A stretch of DNA of 64,000 nucleotides from WTFY01 sp965214675 (GTDB lineage: Bacteria > Pseudomonadota > Gammaproteobacteria > UBA4575), in assembly GCA_965214675.1 (NCBI GenBank), contig OZ243969.1, forward strand, positions 930,001-994,000. Direction: 5' to 3'. Positions 44,238 to 53,518 of the stretch are shown here, in pieces (the stretch's first letter is position 1; every line of letters starts with the position of its first letter). A model generated the notes under the pieces. The model ran no database searches. It saw nothing but the letters and a program-made list of their open reading frames with translations, and was not told the origin of the DNA. The translations under genes were made by a program, and so were the position numbers.

Positions 44238-45047
44238 TCAGAACCGGGATTTCGGCAAGGGGGTCAGCCGGTTCCCGCGCTTTCGCACCAGCACGGGCAG
44301 GTCCGCATCAGACAGCCCCGTGTGTGCGAGCACCCGCTCGAGGGCCCCAGCATCGATGTTCAGCGTGATGCGGTGCTCGCGCACCCATTGGGGATCAATC
44401 TGTCTTGCTGCGGCCCATTCGCGGATACGTGATTCTTCCCCAGGACTCACATTGACCAGGTACAGGTCCAGGCCGGAGACCTGGTGGATGCGCGCGAGCA
44501 TGCGCTCGAGCACGGCATCACAGCCTGCACAGTGTGTCTCGGTGAAGAACAGGATGCGATCCCCGGACTCCAGGCTGAAAGCGCTGACCAGGGTCTCGGC
44601 AGATTCATCCGGGGCCAGGGCGCGGGGGTCAATCAATACACTGTCCGGATACAGGCGCCGTTGCGCTTCGTCATAAGCACGCTGGAACGCCAGGATACGC
44701 TCGGCGTCCTCGCGCATCATCCTCGCCCACTGCTCGGCATAGCGTCTTCGCTCATCACGGCCTCTGGCATGGATACCCAACACCTCGATGGGCGAGAGGC
44801 TCGAGGGACTGACACTGCCACGTATCCCCTGCATCAGGGTGCGATAGCGCTGCCATTCGGCATCCTCCAGCCCCCACTGTGCGGCACGGCTGGTCTGATG
44901 TTCCAGCACTTCGGTGTCCGTGCGCTCGCTCGGTTGCAGGATGGCCGATGCCGGTACCGAACCGGAATCCGCGATCACGGGCAATACGGCAAAGATTCCG
45001 CCTGCCAGAACCAGGCAGGCGATCGGACGATGGATCAGCAAGGACAT
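44238..45047 (-). CDS. Integrating conjugative element protein, PFL_4693 family (TIGR03759), thioredoxin-like
   Basis: A 269-residue exported protein. The signal peptide is ACLVLAGGIFAVLPVIA. The C-terminal half looks like a thioredoxin fold with a CxxC pair (FFTETHCAGCDAVLERML). A conserved QWGLEDAEWQRYRTLMQG region marks the family. It probably helps form disulphides in the cysteine-rich TraU-like and PFL_4711 proteins. It is the first gene of the transfer operon. Confidence 0.84.
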   Translation of the reverse strand: MSLLIHRPIACLVLAGGIFAVLPVIADSGSVPASAILQPSERTDTEVLEHQTSRAAQWGLEDAEWQRYRTLMQGIRGSVSPSSLSPIEVLGIHARGRDERRRYAEQWARMMREDAERILAFQRAYDEAQRRLYPDSVLIDPRALAPDESAETLVSAFSLESGDRILFFTETHCAGCDAVLERMLARIHQVSGLDLYLVNVSPGEESRIREWAAARQIDPQWVREHRITLNIDAGALERVLAHTGLSDADLPVLVRKRGNRLTPLPKSRF

Positions 45048-45118
45048 GGCGCACCCCCGGTCATGACAGAAGGCTCATCATCGCCAAGCGCACGGCGTGC
45101 GTGAAGGGCTAACTCATC

Positions 45119-45138
45119 CCCCGGGTGTCGGGGTTTTT
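45119..45138 (+). terminator. Intrinsic terminator-like hairpin
   Basis: A 5-bp GC stem (CCCCG and CGGGG) with a 5-base loop is followed by TTTTT, readable on the plus strand. No plus-strand gene precedes it nearby. On the minus strand it has no U tract. Confidence 0.4.
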
Positions 45139-45254
45139 CTGTACGGATTTACATGGCCTGTACGTACACAGCTTATGGCCCTGTCCGCCGGCCTGTGAAA
45201 ACGCCCATCGGCCTTGTGCGATTCAGGCTTGCTCGTGCGGGTCCCGTCACGCCG

Positions 45255-46121
45255 TCAGTGGCCACAATAGACCGCAACAATCTGTATACGCTGGTGCCCA
45301 AGCTCGCGGCTGATACACTGCCGGACCTCCCGGTCCATCCGCTTCTGTGCGGGATTCAGCATTTTCGTGGTCGGCCCGCCTGCGGCCGGTGACGGCCATC
45401 CGGTCAGTTCCTCGTAGCGTTTTTGGGCGTAGTCGTGGCGCAGCCCGTGCATCCTGGAGAGGCCGGCATTGGCGGTATGGCGCTCGTAGATTCGCATCTG
45501 CTGGACATAGGTTCTGGAACTGGGAATGAGCGAACCTCGCCCGGCCAGCACCCGGGCACGGTCCAGCACCGCACGCTGGTCCTCATTGCGTACCGGTATC
45601 ACCCGTGATTTTCCGCCCTTGGTCCAGGTCTCCTTGAGTACGATGTGATCCCCGCGGTCGGCAAAGACCGGCTGGAACTTGATGGCCTCCTCGCGGCGCA
45701 GACCGAAGGCCTGCTGCAGCTCGAGACTCATGCGCACATGCGCATCGCGCACCTTCTCCAGATCCGGGGTCTGCACGGTTTTCGCCTTGGATTCGTTGGT
45801 GACGAACTGACGGTCCGGGATCCCGTAATGATCATTCGAGCGGGCCACGACGTTGCGCTTGTCGATCTTCCTGGCCCACCATCGAATGACACTCAGCCGG
45901 TTCTTGATCGCACCGATCGATATCTCCGTGGCCTGCCAGTGCCGGACCAGGGCCTCGATGTGTTTGGGCTTGATGGAATGTACGCCCATCCTGCGGTAGC
46001 CCAGGGCATGCAGCTGATCCGCAATCAATGTCAGCAGACGCTCACGGTCTGCCTGTGTTCGGTAGCTGCCGTCACGATTGTGCCGGCAGAGTTGCTTGAG
46101 TTGGTAGTTCAGTTCTCTCAC
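45255..46121 (-). CDS. Second tyrosine recombinase (ICE integrase-domain protein)
   Basis: A 288-residue tyrosine recombinase with a phage-integrase N-terminal domain (ELNYQLKQLCRHNRDGSYRTQ, HIEALVRHWQATEISIGAIKNRLSVIRWWAR). Catalytic residues are complete: Arg143 (LRREEAIKF), Lys at about 171, His225-x-x-Arg228 (HGLR), His276 (ELGHQR) and Tyr285 (IVAVY). It is unrelated in layout to the P4-type integrase at the left end. Such integrase-domain proteins recur beside the conjugation genes of this ICE class and may resolve dimers or have another recombination role. A structured leader precedes it. Confidence 0.85.
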   Translation of the reverse strand: MRELNYQLKQLCRHNRDGSYRTQADRERLLTLIADQLHALGYRRMGVHSIKPKHIEALVRHWQATEISIGAIKNRLSVIRWWARKIDKRNVVARSNDHYGIPDRQFVTNESKAKTVQTPDLEKVRDAHVRMSLELQQAFGLRREEAIKFQPVFADRGDHIVLKETWTKGGKSRVIPVRNEDQRAVLDRARVLAGRGSLIPSSRTYVQQMRIYERHTANAGLSRMHGLRHDYAQKRYEELTGWPSPAAGGPTTKMLNPAQKRMDREVRQCISRELGHQRIQIVAVYCGH

Positions 46122-46235
46122 GGTGTTCTCCTTCTCAGGTAAGTGTTTCTGACCACCCTGTAGCCGTAGCCATCAGGGGCCGCTAGCGCGGATCGGTCAC
46201 AGGACACCACTCCCATACGACCTGAATGTGCCTGG

Positions 46236-46313
46236 TCACAGGCAACGCGGTTTTCCCCTGCTGGGGAAGGTCCGCGCAGACCAACGTACCCGTAACGGGT
46301 GCTCTTCAATCAT
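46236..46313 (-). CDS. Possible 25-residue leader peptide
   Basis: ATG at 46313 is preceded by a near-perfect Shine-Dalgarno (AAAGGAGGTGATG) and reads 25 codons (MIEEHPLRVRWSARTFPSRG...) to TGA at 46236-46238. The ribosome site is among the best in the window, better than most larger genes. It lies between a terminator-like hairpin and the second recombinase. A leader peptide or an upstream-translated small protein is plausible. Confidence 0.45.
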   Translation of the reverse strand: MIEEHPLRVRWSARTFPSRGKPRCL

Positions 46314-46343
46314 GGCTATCATCACCTCCTTTAAATGTGTGAA

Positions 46344-46362
46344 AAACCGTGTTTCACGGTTT
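46344..46362 (-). terminator. Terminator-like hairpin in the recombinase leader
   Basis: On the minus strand AAACCGTG, loop AAA, and CACGGTTT form an 8-bp stem leading into a run of five T's. It lies downstream of the conserved leader block and upstream of the leader peptide and recombinase, where it could act as an attenuator. Confidence 0.55.
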
Positions 46363-46466
46363 GAGAAAAATACGCACGGGCCTCATGACCTACGGTCACG
46401 GCCGCTTGCGTTACATGGATCCAGGCGATTGCCTGTGTGGAAAATCGGACCTTCGGCCCGTTCTGT

Positions 46467-46562
46467 CTTGAATAGGGACCCTCGGCAAAAGCCGCAGCGC
46501 TTCAAAGGGTCCGGAACGCTCAACCGCCACTGTACCCGCAGTGGCCACGGCAAAAATCGATC
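46467..46562 (-). ncRNA. Structured leader block A (related to the block upstream of the DUF3577 gene)
   Basis: This non-coding block shares ordered words with 55648-55748: CTTGAATA.GGACC, CGGCAAA.GCCG, GCCACTG and AGTGGCCACGG (plus-strand letters). The GCCACTG...AGTGGC pair forms a hairpin. Both blocks lie upstream of minus-strand ICE genes (recombinase here, DUF3577 there). RNA motifs of this kind, such as the published radC motif, are known upstream of DNA-binding and recombination genes on mobile elements; whether this is that motif is untested. Confidence 0.5.
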
Positions 46563-46640
46563 CGACAACGCCAGTATAGGAACGCATCACGCGCCTGTCA
46601 CGATGAAATCCCGCCGCCAGCGCGCACCGTTTCTGCAATA

Positions 46641-46687
46641 CCCGCCCTCGTCACTACCCCGCTTTGCTTGCCAGTGACGAGGGCGGG
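46641..46687. repeat. Long inverted repeat (15-bp arms)
   Basis: CCCGCCCTCGTCACT (46641-46655) pairs perfectly with 46673-46687 around a 17-base loop. No T-run follows on either strand. It lies in the gene-free stretch between the recombinase leader and the autotransporter 3' end. Confidence 0.7.
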
Positions 46688-46754
46688 TGCGGATGATCTC
46701 CTTACCGGAACCCCCTCCTTTCGTAGAAATCGAGCACCGGTATATCCCGTATCA

Positions 46755-46779
46755 GGGGTGGTGACACTGTCACCACCCC
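46755..46779. repeat. Perfect 12-bp-arm palindrome downstream of the autotransporter gene
   Basis: GGGGTGGTGACA and its exact complement TGTCACCACCCC are separated by one base. It may be a factor-assisted terminator for the giant gene, ending 142 bases past its stop. A similar TGACA/TGTCA hairpin flanks the other side of the gene (53888-53913). Confidence 0.65.
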
Positions 46780-46920
46780 GAAGTACCCGAAGATCCGGGC
46801 CGTCCCGTGGATAACCTCCCTGGATCTCTCCCGAGCGGAATGGCCCTTACGGGAAGTACGCACCCGGTGCACACCCTATCCCATCCGCTGACCCGCCGCG
46901 CCATCGGCGAGCACCATACC

Positions 46921-49900
46921 CTACCACTGCAGGCTGATCTCAGCGCCGAGGGTATGTTCCGGTCGGACCGCATCACTCTCCCAGCGGGTCGCCTTCAACC
47001 CGAAGGAGATGTCAGGCGCACCCTCCGCAGGCGTCAGCCGCCAGCCCAGGCTGTAGTTGCGGGTATCGGATGCGAGGTCCAGTCCGACATGCGGGCTGCC
47101 CGTGAAGCGCCCCGAGAAGGCCGGCATCCCGTAGGCGGCCTCCGCGGTCCAGCGGGCGGCGCTCTCGCCGCTGCCCGTGCGATCCTCCAGGGGATCGGTC
47201 CGGAACAGTGCATCCAGCCCACCCTCGGCTTGCCCACCCATCTCCTGGCGAAGCACCAGCGACAGGCCCCGCTCGGAGGCAGGCTTCGGATCGAAGAGCA
47301 GCGAGGCGGCAAAGCCCCGGTCTTCGAGATCGTCCGAGTCATGCGTGATCAGGGTGCGGCCCGACAGCTCGAGTGACAGACCCAGGCTTGGATCCACCCA
47401 GGTGAGTCCACCGCCGAGTTCCACCCCGAAGCCGGTCTCGGCATCTCCACCATCCTGGCGCAGACCCAGCTCCAGCTTCGGTGTGACGTGACCTCCTCCC
47501 TCGGTGGCGATGCGGTAACTGCCTTCCAACCCCAGTCGAAGCCGGGTGACATCAGAGTCCGAGGACGCCAGCTCATGCGTCTTGTCAGAAGAGGTACGCG
47601 CCCACAGGGCATCCGAGGTGATCGCCAGGGCCAGCCCTCCCTGTGCAGGTGGGGCGATCACATCGCCTCGTAGTCCTGTCGTTGCCATGCTCCAGTCGAT
47701 GTCGGACTCAAGGGAGCCGCCGGTCTGGGGTTTCAGGGTCACATCCCCTTCACCGTAGCCGAGTGCCCCCCAGAGCTTCAGGCGTTGCGAGACCTGTAGT
47801 GAGGCATAGGGCATGACTGCGGTCAGGGTGGCCTCGATCTCACCGTCCCCCTCGCGCACAGCGCCACTGCACAGCACGGCCCGTGCCTTGGGGTCCATGC
47901 CTTGCAAGTGGACCGGATCGAGGGCCTCACAGACGTTCTCCCCGGGATCCGTATCCCGGTAGTCGCCGTCTCCGTCGCTCTGGATCAGGGCCAGGCCGAG
48001 CAGCCAGGTGCTGCGTGCATAATCGATCCCCAGCAGGGCCGAGGTGGTCTCCCCATCGAGGGAGAAGGTGCCTTCCTGGCCATCGAAGCTCGAGTGTGCG
48101 GCGCGGCCCCAGAAAGCCAGGCTGCCGCCCAGGGGGTCCGTCTCGCCGGTGGCCGTGAAGTGGCTGCCGAGCAGCGCCTCGCGGGCCGTCATGGAATAGG
48201 ACGGTGCAGGCTGATCTGTGTAGCCATGCACGTCATAGCCGATTCCACCACTGCCAGTACCGAAGCCATGCATGTCATAGCCGATTCCACTACTGCCGGT
48301 ATCGAAGGCATGGATAAGCCCGGACGGTACCCCATCCTGTCCGTTTACTGTGCCCACCGATCCATCGGGGTTGGTTTCATCGGAGTGGGTTCCCTGCGTT
48401 CCGGGATCAAGACTCATCGCCTGGCCTGCGATCGCACCCTGCAGCCCGGCGGTGCGGGGTGCTGCAATGCGCCCGGCAATGCCATCGAGGGCCTGCTCGG
48501 CCACCGTGCGACCAAAGCGCGCCAGCCACGCCGCCGGCATCGGGTCGGAGTTGACGATCGTACCCACCGCAACCCCGTCGCCGATCGCAGCACCCCCCGT
48601 CGGGTTCGACAGCGCCACCTCGAAGGTCTCCGGATCCTCATCGTGATTGTCGTTGTAGACATAGACCGGCGTCTTCTTCTCGGTCTGGCCCGGATGGAAG
48701 GTGAGCACGATGCCGTCTTCCCACCACCAGAACCAGTCCTGCCCGTAGCGGGCCGAGACCGGCGTTGATTCCTGGGCCGTGAAGGTCACCTTCACCGTCT
48801 GCTGCACCGCCCGGTCAAGGCGTACCGTGAAGTACATCATCCCGATGCTTTCGTTGACGATCTCATCCCCCACCGAAAACGTCGGGGCCGAGGCCGTGGC
48901 ATCGTTGTCGGTGACTGCCACCGAGGCGGTATCGCCCGGGGCCGGAGCTACCGTGTAGTGCAGTCCTTCCTCACCGTCTGAGGCCAGGCTCGCGCTCACC
49001 ACTCCATCCGGCTCGTCGGTCGTATCGTCCACCGTGGGCACGGTGAAGGTAGCCTCGGTCTCACCCTGGACCAGGGTGGCCGTAGTAGCCCCCTCCTGTT
49101 CAGTGGCCACGAAGTCACTGCCCTCGGCTTCTGTGACCGTGAGGTGGACCGTCAGGTCCGCACCGGGTGCACGGCTTGCCGTCAGGGTGAAGGTCGCCTG
49201 TGTCCCCTCCACCACGGTCTCGGTCTGTGCGGCGATCGTGATCTCCGGCGGCGGTTCCAGGATAGCAAAGCCGGCCGACCCTGAGGCCGCAGCGCCCCCG
49301 CCCAGGCCGGTGGCCACCGGTGTGCCGGGGGTGACCGTCACCGTCTCCTGCTCGCCCTCGGCCACGCTGTCGGCCACCGTCGCCAGCTCCAGTGTTGCGG
49401 AGACGGCCGATTCAGCGCCTGCGGCCCCGGCGAAGGTCACCGTGGGGAGACGCTTCGCATCACTCCCCCCAAGGTGAGTATAGGTCACGCCTGCAGGTGC
49501 GGTCTTCGGTGCGGAAAGCGTATAGTCGGTGCCCAGTGTGGCCGTACCGGCAAAGGCGAGCGGTACGACAAGGTGCTCCCCCTCGAGGAGTGCGCGCCCG
49601 AGCGTCAGGGTCAATGTCTTGGCGCCCGAGGCCTCGGGCAGATCGCCCTCGGGGGCGGCGAGTGCTACCGCGGTGGCATCGTCGTCCTCTACGACTGTGC
49701 TAGCACTCCCACCCGCACTTGTGCCCGTACCCGCGCCTTCATCCTCTACCGTATAACCGGTACCCTCGTTCACCGTCACCGTGACGGCGCCTGCCGGCTC
49801 GTCGGTCTCATCATTCAGGGTGGCGACCGTGAAGACCGCCTCGGCCTGTCCTGCCGGGATCGCCACCGTGCGCGCACCGAGGACTGAAGCATCGAGGATG

Positions 49901-52900
49901 GCACCGGTCTGTACGACCGTCACGGTCACATCAAGCTCTTCCGCCGGCACCGGGTCGGCCTTGAGCGTGAAGGAGGCTTTCGTGCCTTCCGTCACGCCGG
50001 AACCTGCAGTCACGGTGATCGCAGGTTCCGCCGATTGCGCTTCTGCCTGTGCCTCTACCACCGCCGGCGTCTTCTCCAGGCATTCGAGTGCTGCCACCAC
50101 GGGGACCCAGCGTTGCAGGCCGCGATCCGTCTGCGCCTTCGCCTCGGCGACGGTCATCGGGTTATTGCTGTAGGCGTTACTTACCCCGAAGGCGGCCAGG
50201 ACCCGGCTCCAGCGCTCGACATGACCTGGTGAAGTCCGCCAGGTCTCGCCTGCAGCCTTTTGGGCGTCGGCCATCAGGGCCTCGGAGACGCAGGCCGGTG
50301 TCGGGCTGTCGGTGCTCTGCGCGCTGGCACTCAGCGCATCCGGCCCCACGGCCAGCGTCGCCGTGGCGGCGAGGCTGTCCAGTGGCTGCGTGTCGCCGTG
50401 CTCATCCACGTATTCCGGGGTCACCGTGACCGTCAGGGTCATCGGCACCGAAGCACCGTGCTCGATGGTGGTCGTGGTGCCGGTCACACCGGGCAAGTCA
50501 CCGGCGGATGCGTTCAGCGAGTCACTGCTCTCGGCACTCCACGACACGTTGTAGGAGGTGGCATGCGCTACCGCGTCCCAGGAGACGCTGGCGCTGGCAG
50601 TGTCCACTTCCGCGACCTGCAGGTTGGTCACCGCCTCGGTGGGCGTGGGGGCGGCAAGGGCGGGTGCGGAAAGCGTGTTGCCGTTCAGGTTGCGGCACTG
50701 GCTATTGTAACCTCTTGACCCCCGTCGGTTGCGCGACGGGTTCAGGATATGCGCGCGGATCGTATCGACCGTGACCTTGCGCACGCCGCCGCCCGTGGCG
50801 GTGTGGGTGATGTCGGCGCAGGTGTCGTCGATGTTCCGCGAGGCGTCCTTGCGGACCACGTAGATCATGCGCCAGCACTCCCAGGGCGTGTCCGGCGTGC
50901 CGTCGTAGCTCTCGCCCGGCTGCCGGCCCGACACGGTCCGCGTGTTGCCGTGGCTGTCGAAGTATTGATGCGCTTGATGGCCGAACCAGTTGCTGCAGCC
51001 CGTGCCTGCACCGGGACTGCGGTCCTCAAACTCCACCGTCACCGTATCTTGCGCCGTGCCGCCTTCGGTCAGCGACAGGCCGACGAGGTTCCGCTTGTCC
51101 GAAGGCACCGTCGCCGTCACGGTCACCGTGCCGCCCGGCTCCGGGCGGTTCGACAGGCGCACGGCGTAGTTTATCCTGTCGCCGGGTGCCGCGTTCTGCC
51201 ACGCCGTCAGCCCGCGCGTTGACGTTATCGTATGCGGTCGCCGGATCCGCACGCCGCTCGCGCCGCCCTTGATGTACCAAAACGCTTCGACCTCGGGTGC
51301 ATCGTCTACCACTACCTGGACATCGCCCAGGTTCCAGTTGTAGCCACCGCCGCTGGCCGTGTGGCTCAACCTCGTATTGCGGTTGCGATGCGAACCGGGA
51401 TCATCCGCGCCGGTCACCGTCACCTGCTGGGGGGTCTGGTAGTTCGATGACGTGAAGGTAAGCGACGCGGGGCTGACGGTCGCGCCCCCGCCAATCCTGC
51501 CGATGGTGACGGTGGTGTCACCGCCGGACGGCGCGGTGGTCAGGCGCACGCAATAGGTCGTTTTGCCGGTCTCGAGGATGCGAAGACTGGTGTCACTGAA
51601 GACGTTGTTCTGGGCAGAGCATGTCACCACCTGCGGGGCCTCGTCGTCCTCCAGCGACAGGGTCGCCGCGTTGTTCGAGGCATGCGCCGCCACGCCGCTC
51701 ACCGTGGTGTCCAGCAGGCCGAGCAAGGTCAGCGTCGCGGTGATCGTCTCGTGGGCCGCGTCCGGGTCGTCGCGGTTCGCCACCGGGGTCAGCGTCACCG
51801 TTGCCGTTTGCACCGTGTTGGTGTCGTGGCCGGTGAAGACCACCCGAGGGTTGGCCGTCAACGCGTCCGCGAGCGTCACCCCGCTGTGCCCGCTCCCCGC
51901 CGCGGCTGTGACTTCAAAGTCGTGGTTGGCGACATTGCTGGTGTCCACGCTCCCCGGCAGTCTTGCGCCGGTGGCGCTCGCCAGTGCGATCGGCACGCCG
52001 ATGGTCTCACCGGCATAGAGTCGGCGCGACAGCGCGACCGCCAGCACCGCCGTGTCCGAGGCGTCGCCCTCGGTCATGGTCGGGTCCGAGGCCGTGAGCT
52101 CGACGGTGGTGTTCTCGTCGTCCTGGATGAGCAGCTTGTCGGAGGCGTCGCTCGACGACACCGTGTAGCTGTCGTTGGCCGCCGAGCAGCCCACGGTGTT
52201 GGGCGCCACCGCCTCGACGGTGACGCTGCTGTCTTGGTCGTCGGCTGCGGTGTTGGTCCAGGTGAGTGTGTGGGTGCCCGACCCGTTGGTATTGCCGCTG
52301 CTCGTCAGGCTCACAGTCTTGATGCCCTCGTTGCCCGAGGCCACCCGGTCGCCGACAGTCTCGGTCACCCGCACGCACACCGTCAGGGCGCTCGGCAACG
52401 GCTGGTCGGCGGCAAGGTTGAAGCCGATGCCGACACTGCCCTCGCTCTCCGGGACCTTCTTCTCGCCCGCATTCGAGCGGCTCTCGCCCTCGCTGATGGG
52501 AAGGGATACCGAGATCTCCGGGGCCGGGGTGTCGTCGTCCAGGATCGTGTGGGTCACCGTGGAGGTACCGAGGGTGCTGTCTTCGTAGTTAGTACGAAAG
52601 GACAGCGTCGCGATCACCGTTTCGTCGGACTCGGCGTCGGTGTCGCCCTTCACACGGATGCCTTCGCTGCCGCCGGTGCTGCTGCTGGTGTTGCCCGAAG
52701 GTATTTGGCCGTCCAAGCAGTTATTGCCCACAAGAAAATTACCGATCCCGCTGATGATGTTTAAAGGCTGGTAGTCGGCGGCGGCAGGAATGGGGTCGGC
52801 CCGGGTCGTATCGATGGTCGCCGTGCCGGTGAAACAGATTCGATAATTGGTTTGACTGGTCCTTGTCTCAGACTGGGTGACCGTGAACTCGAGATCGCGC

Positions 52901-53355
52901 GTGCTCGAATCGCCCTCGTTGGCGTCGGCGGGGGCGCTGATGGACAGGACCACTTGGTTATCGATCTCGGCGTACGTGTTGATTTGTACGCGGTTTGTGG
53001 TTACAGCCGGGGCGCTGACAAAGCTCGCCCGCCCGGTGTACTGCGAGTTAGTCGAGAAGATGCCAAAATCACTGGTTCCTGGATTGTAGTCGATGTCGAT
53101 CCTCACCACTTCCACTCCTTCGCTGACGGAGTCCAGAACGGTGGGAATGGAGACGGTCTTTCGTGTTTCGCTTGGCCCGAACACGACGGACGTGCTGGTG
53201 GCCGTGAAATCCGATGCAGAAGCAGGTGTGCTGCCTGAGGCGCAGCCATAGCCACCCGAGATACAGGTATTGACGTCCGCGGTGGTCGGCACGGCTGTGG
53301 ACACCGTGAAGGTGCGCTGGGCCGCGCTCACGTTGCCCGGCACATTGTTCAGCAC
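46921..53355 (-). CDS. Giant Calx-beta/autotransporter surface protein, phase-variable (OFF at 38 repeats)
   Basis: The frame is open without stops from 53766 to 46921 (about 2,280 codons), but the coordinates given are for a conservative GTG. In-frame upstream, with no ATG/GTG/TTG, a signal peptide is encoded at about 53475-53410 (LFPVLLCLPLLWVLATGQAQA). The passenger is a series of Calx-beta-like units ending in DDD/EDD motifs (TILDDDTPAPE, IQDDENTTVE, VEDDDATAV), with an FnIII-like unit near residue 910. From about residue 1605 come AWLARFGRTVAEQ, then a barrel (GGSLAFWGRAAHSSFDG) ending AEISLQW. This is a type V secreted adhesin-like protein. The plausible ATG (53818) lies across a GAGCC tract and is out of frame. 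Confidence 0.82.
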   Translation of the reverse strand: MLNNVPGNVSAAQRTFTVSTAVPTTADVNTCISGGYGCASGSTPASASDFTATSTSVVFGPSETRKTVSIPTVLDSVSEGVEVVRIDIDYNPGTSDFGIFSTNSQYTGRASFVSAPAVTTNRVQINTYAEIDNQVVLSISAPADANEGDSSTRDLEFTVTQSETRTSQTNYRICFTGTATIDTTRADPIPAAADYQPLNIISGIGNFLVGNNCLDGQIPSGNTSSSTGGSEGIRVKGDTDAESDETVIATLSFRTNYEDSTLGTSTVTHTILDDDTPAPEISVSLPISEGESRSNAGEKKVPESEGSVGIGFNLAADQPLPSALTVCVRVTETVGDRVASGNEGIKTVSLTSSGNTNGSGTHTLTWTNTAADDQDSSVTVEAVAPNTVGCSAANDSYTVSSSDASDKLLIQDDENTTVELTASDPTMTEGDASDTAVLAVALSRRLYAGETIGVPIALASATGARLPGSVDTSNVANHDFEVTAAAGSGHSGVTLADALTANPRVVFTGHDTNTVQTATVTLTPVANRDDPDAAHETITATLTLLGLLDTTVSGVAAHASNNAATLSLEDDEAPQVVTCSAQNNVFSDTSLRILETGKTTYCVRLTTAPSGGDTTVTIGRIGGGATVSPASLTFTSSNYQTPQQVTVTGADDPGSHRNRNTRLSHTASGGGYNWNLGDVQVVVDDAPEVEAFWYIKGGASGVRIRRPHTITSTRGLTAWQNAAPGDRINYAVRLSNRPEPGGTVTVTATVPSDKRNLVGLSLTEGGTAQDTVTVEFEDRSPGAGTGCSNWFGHQAHQYFDSHGNTRTVSGRQPGESYDGTPDTPWECWRMIYVVRKDASRNIDDTCADITHTATGGGVRKVTVDTIRAHILNPSRNRRGSRGYNSQCRNLNGNTLSAPALAAPTPTEAVTNLQVAEVDTASASVSWDAVAHATSYNVSWSAESSDSLNASAGDLPGVTGTTTTIEHGASVPMTLTVTVTPEYVDEHGDTQPLDSLAATATLAVGPDALSASAQSTDSPTPACVSEALMADAQKAAGETWRTSPGHVERWSRVLAAFGVSNAYSNNPMTVAEAKAQTDRGLQRWVPVVAALECLEKTPAVVEAQAEAQSAEPAITVTAGSGVTEGTKASFTLKADPVPAEELDVTVTVVQTGAILDASVLGARTVAIPAGQAEAVFTVATLNDETDEPAGAVTVTVNEGTGYTVEDEGAGTGTSAGGSASTVVEDDDATAVALAAPEGDLPEASGAKTLTLTLGRALLEGEHLVVPLAFAGTATLGTDYTLSAPKTAPAGVTYTHLGGSDAKRLPTVTFAGAAGAESAVSATLELATVADSVAEGEQETVTVTPGTPVATGLGGGAAASGSAGFAILEPPPEITIAAQTETVVEGTQATFTLTASRAPGADLTVHLTVTEAEGSDFVATEQEGATTATLVQGETEATFTVPTVDDTTDEPDGVVSASLASDGEEGLHYTVAPAPGDTASVAVTDNDATASAPTFSVGDEIVNESIGMMYFTVRLDRAVQQTVKVTFTAQESTPVSARYGQDWFWWWEDGIVLTFHPGQTEKKTPVYVYNDNHDEDPETFEVALSNPTGGAAIGDGVAVGTIVNSDPMPAAWLARFGRTVAEQALDGIAGRIAAPRTAGLQGAIAGQAMSLDPGTQGTHSDETNPDGSVGTVNGQDGVPSGLIHAFDTGSSGIGYDMHGFGTGSGGIGYDVHGYTDQPAPSYSMTAREALLGSHFTATGETDPLGGSLAFWGRAAHSSFDGQEGTFSLDGETTSALLGIDYARSTWLLGLALIQSDGDGDYRDTDPGENVCEALDPVHLQGMDPKARAVLCSGAVREGDGEIEATLTAVMPYASLQVSQRLKLWGALGYGEGDVTLKPQTGGSLESDIDWSMATTGLRGDVIAPPAQGGLALAITSDALWARTSSDKTHELASSDSDVTRLRLGLEGSYRIATEGGGHVTPKLELGLRQDGGDAETGFGVELGGGLTWVDPSLGLSLELSGRTLITHDSDDLEDRGFAASLLFDPKPASERGLSLVLRQEMGGQAEGGLDALFRTDPLEDRTGSGESAARWTAEAAYGMPAFSGRFTGSPHVGLDLASDTRNYSLGWRLTPAEGAPDISFGLKATRWESDAVRPEHTLGAEISLQW

Positions 53356-53518
53356 CAGCTCGAGATTGATGTTCCCACCCTCGTCGGCGTCGTGAACGGT
53401 GACGATAAGGCTTATGACACCCTGCGCCTGCGCCTGCCCGGTAGCAAGGACCCAAAGCAGTGGCAGGCAGAGCAGAACCGGGAACAGGCCGTGCCACAGA
53501 CGGTGGGCGGAAGAGGAT

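Noticed and set aside
51682..52764. Long plus-strand frame inside the autotransporter gene
   Set aside because: Arg/His/Val-rich translation typical of the antisense of a GC-rich gene; the minus-strand frame has clear Calx-beta and barrel features.
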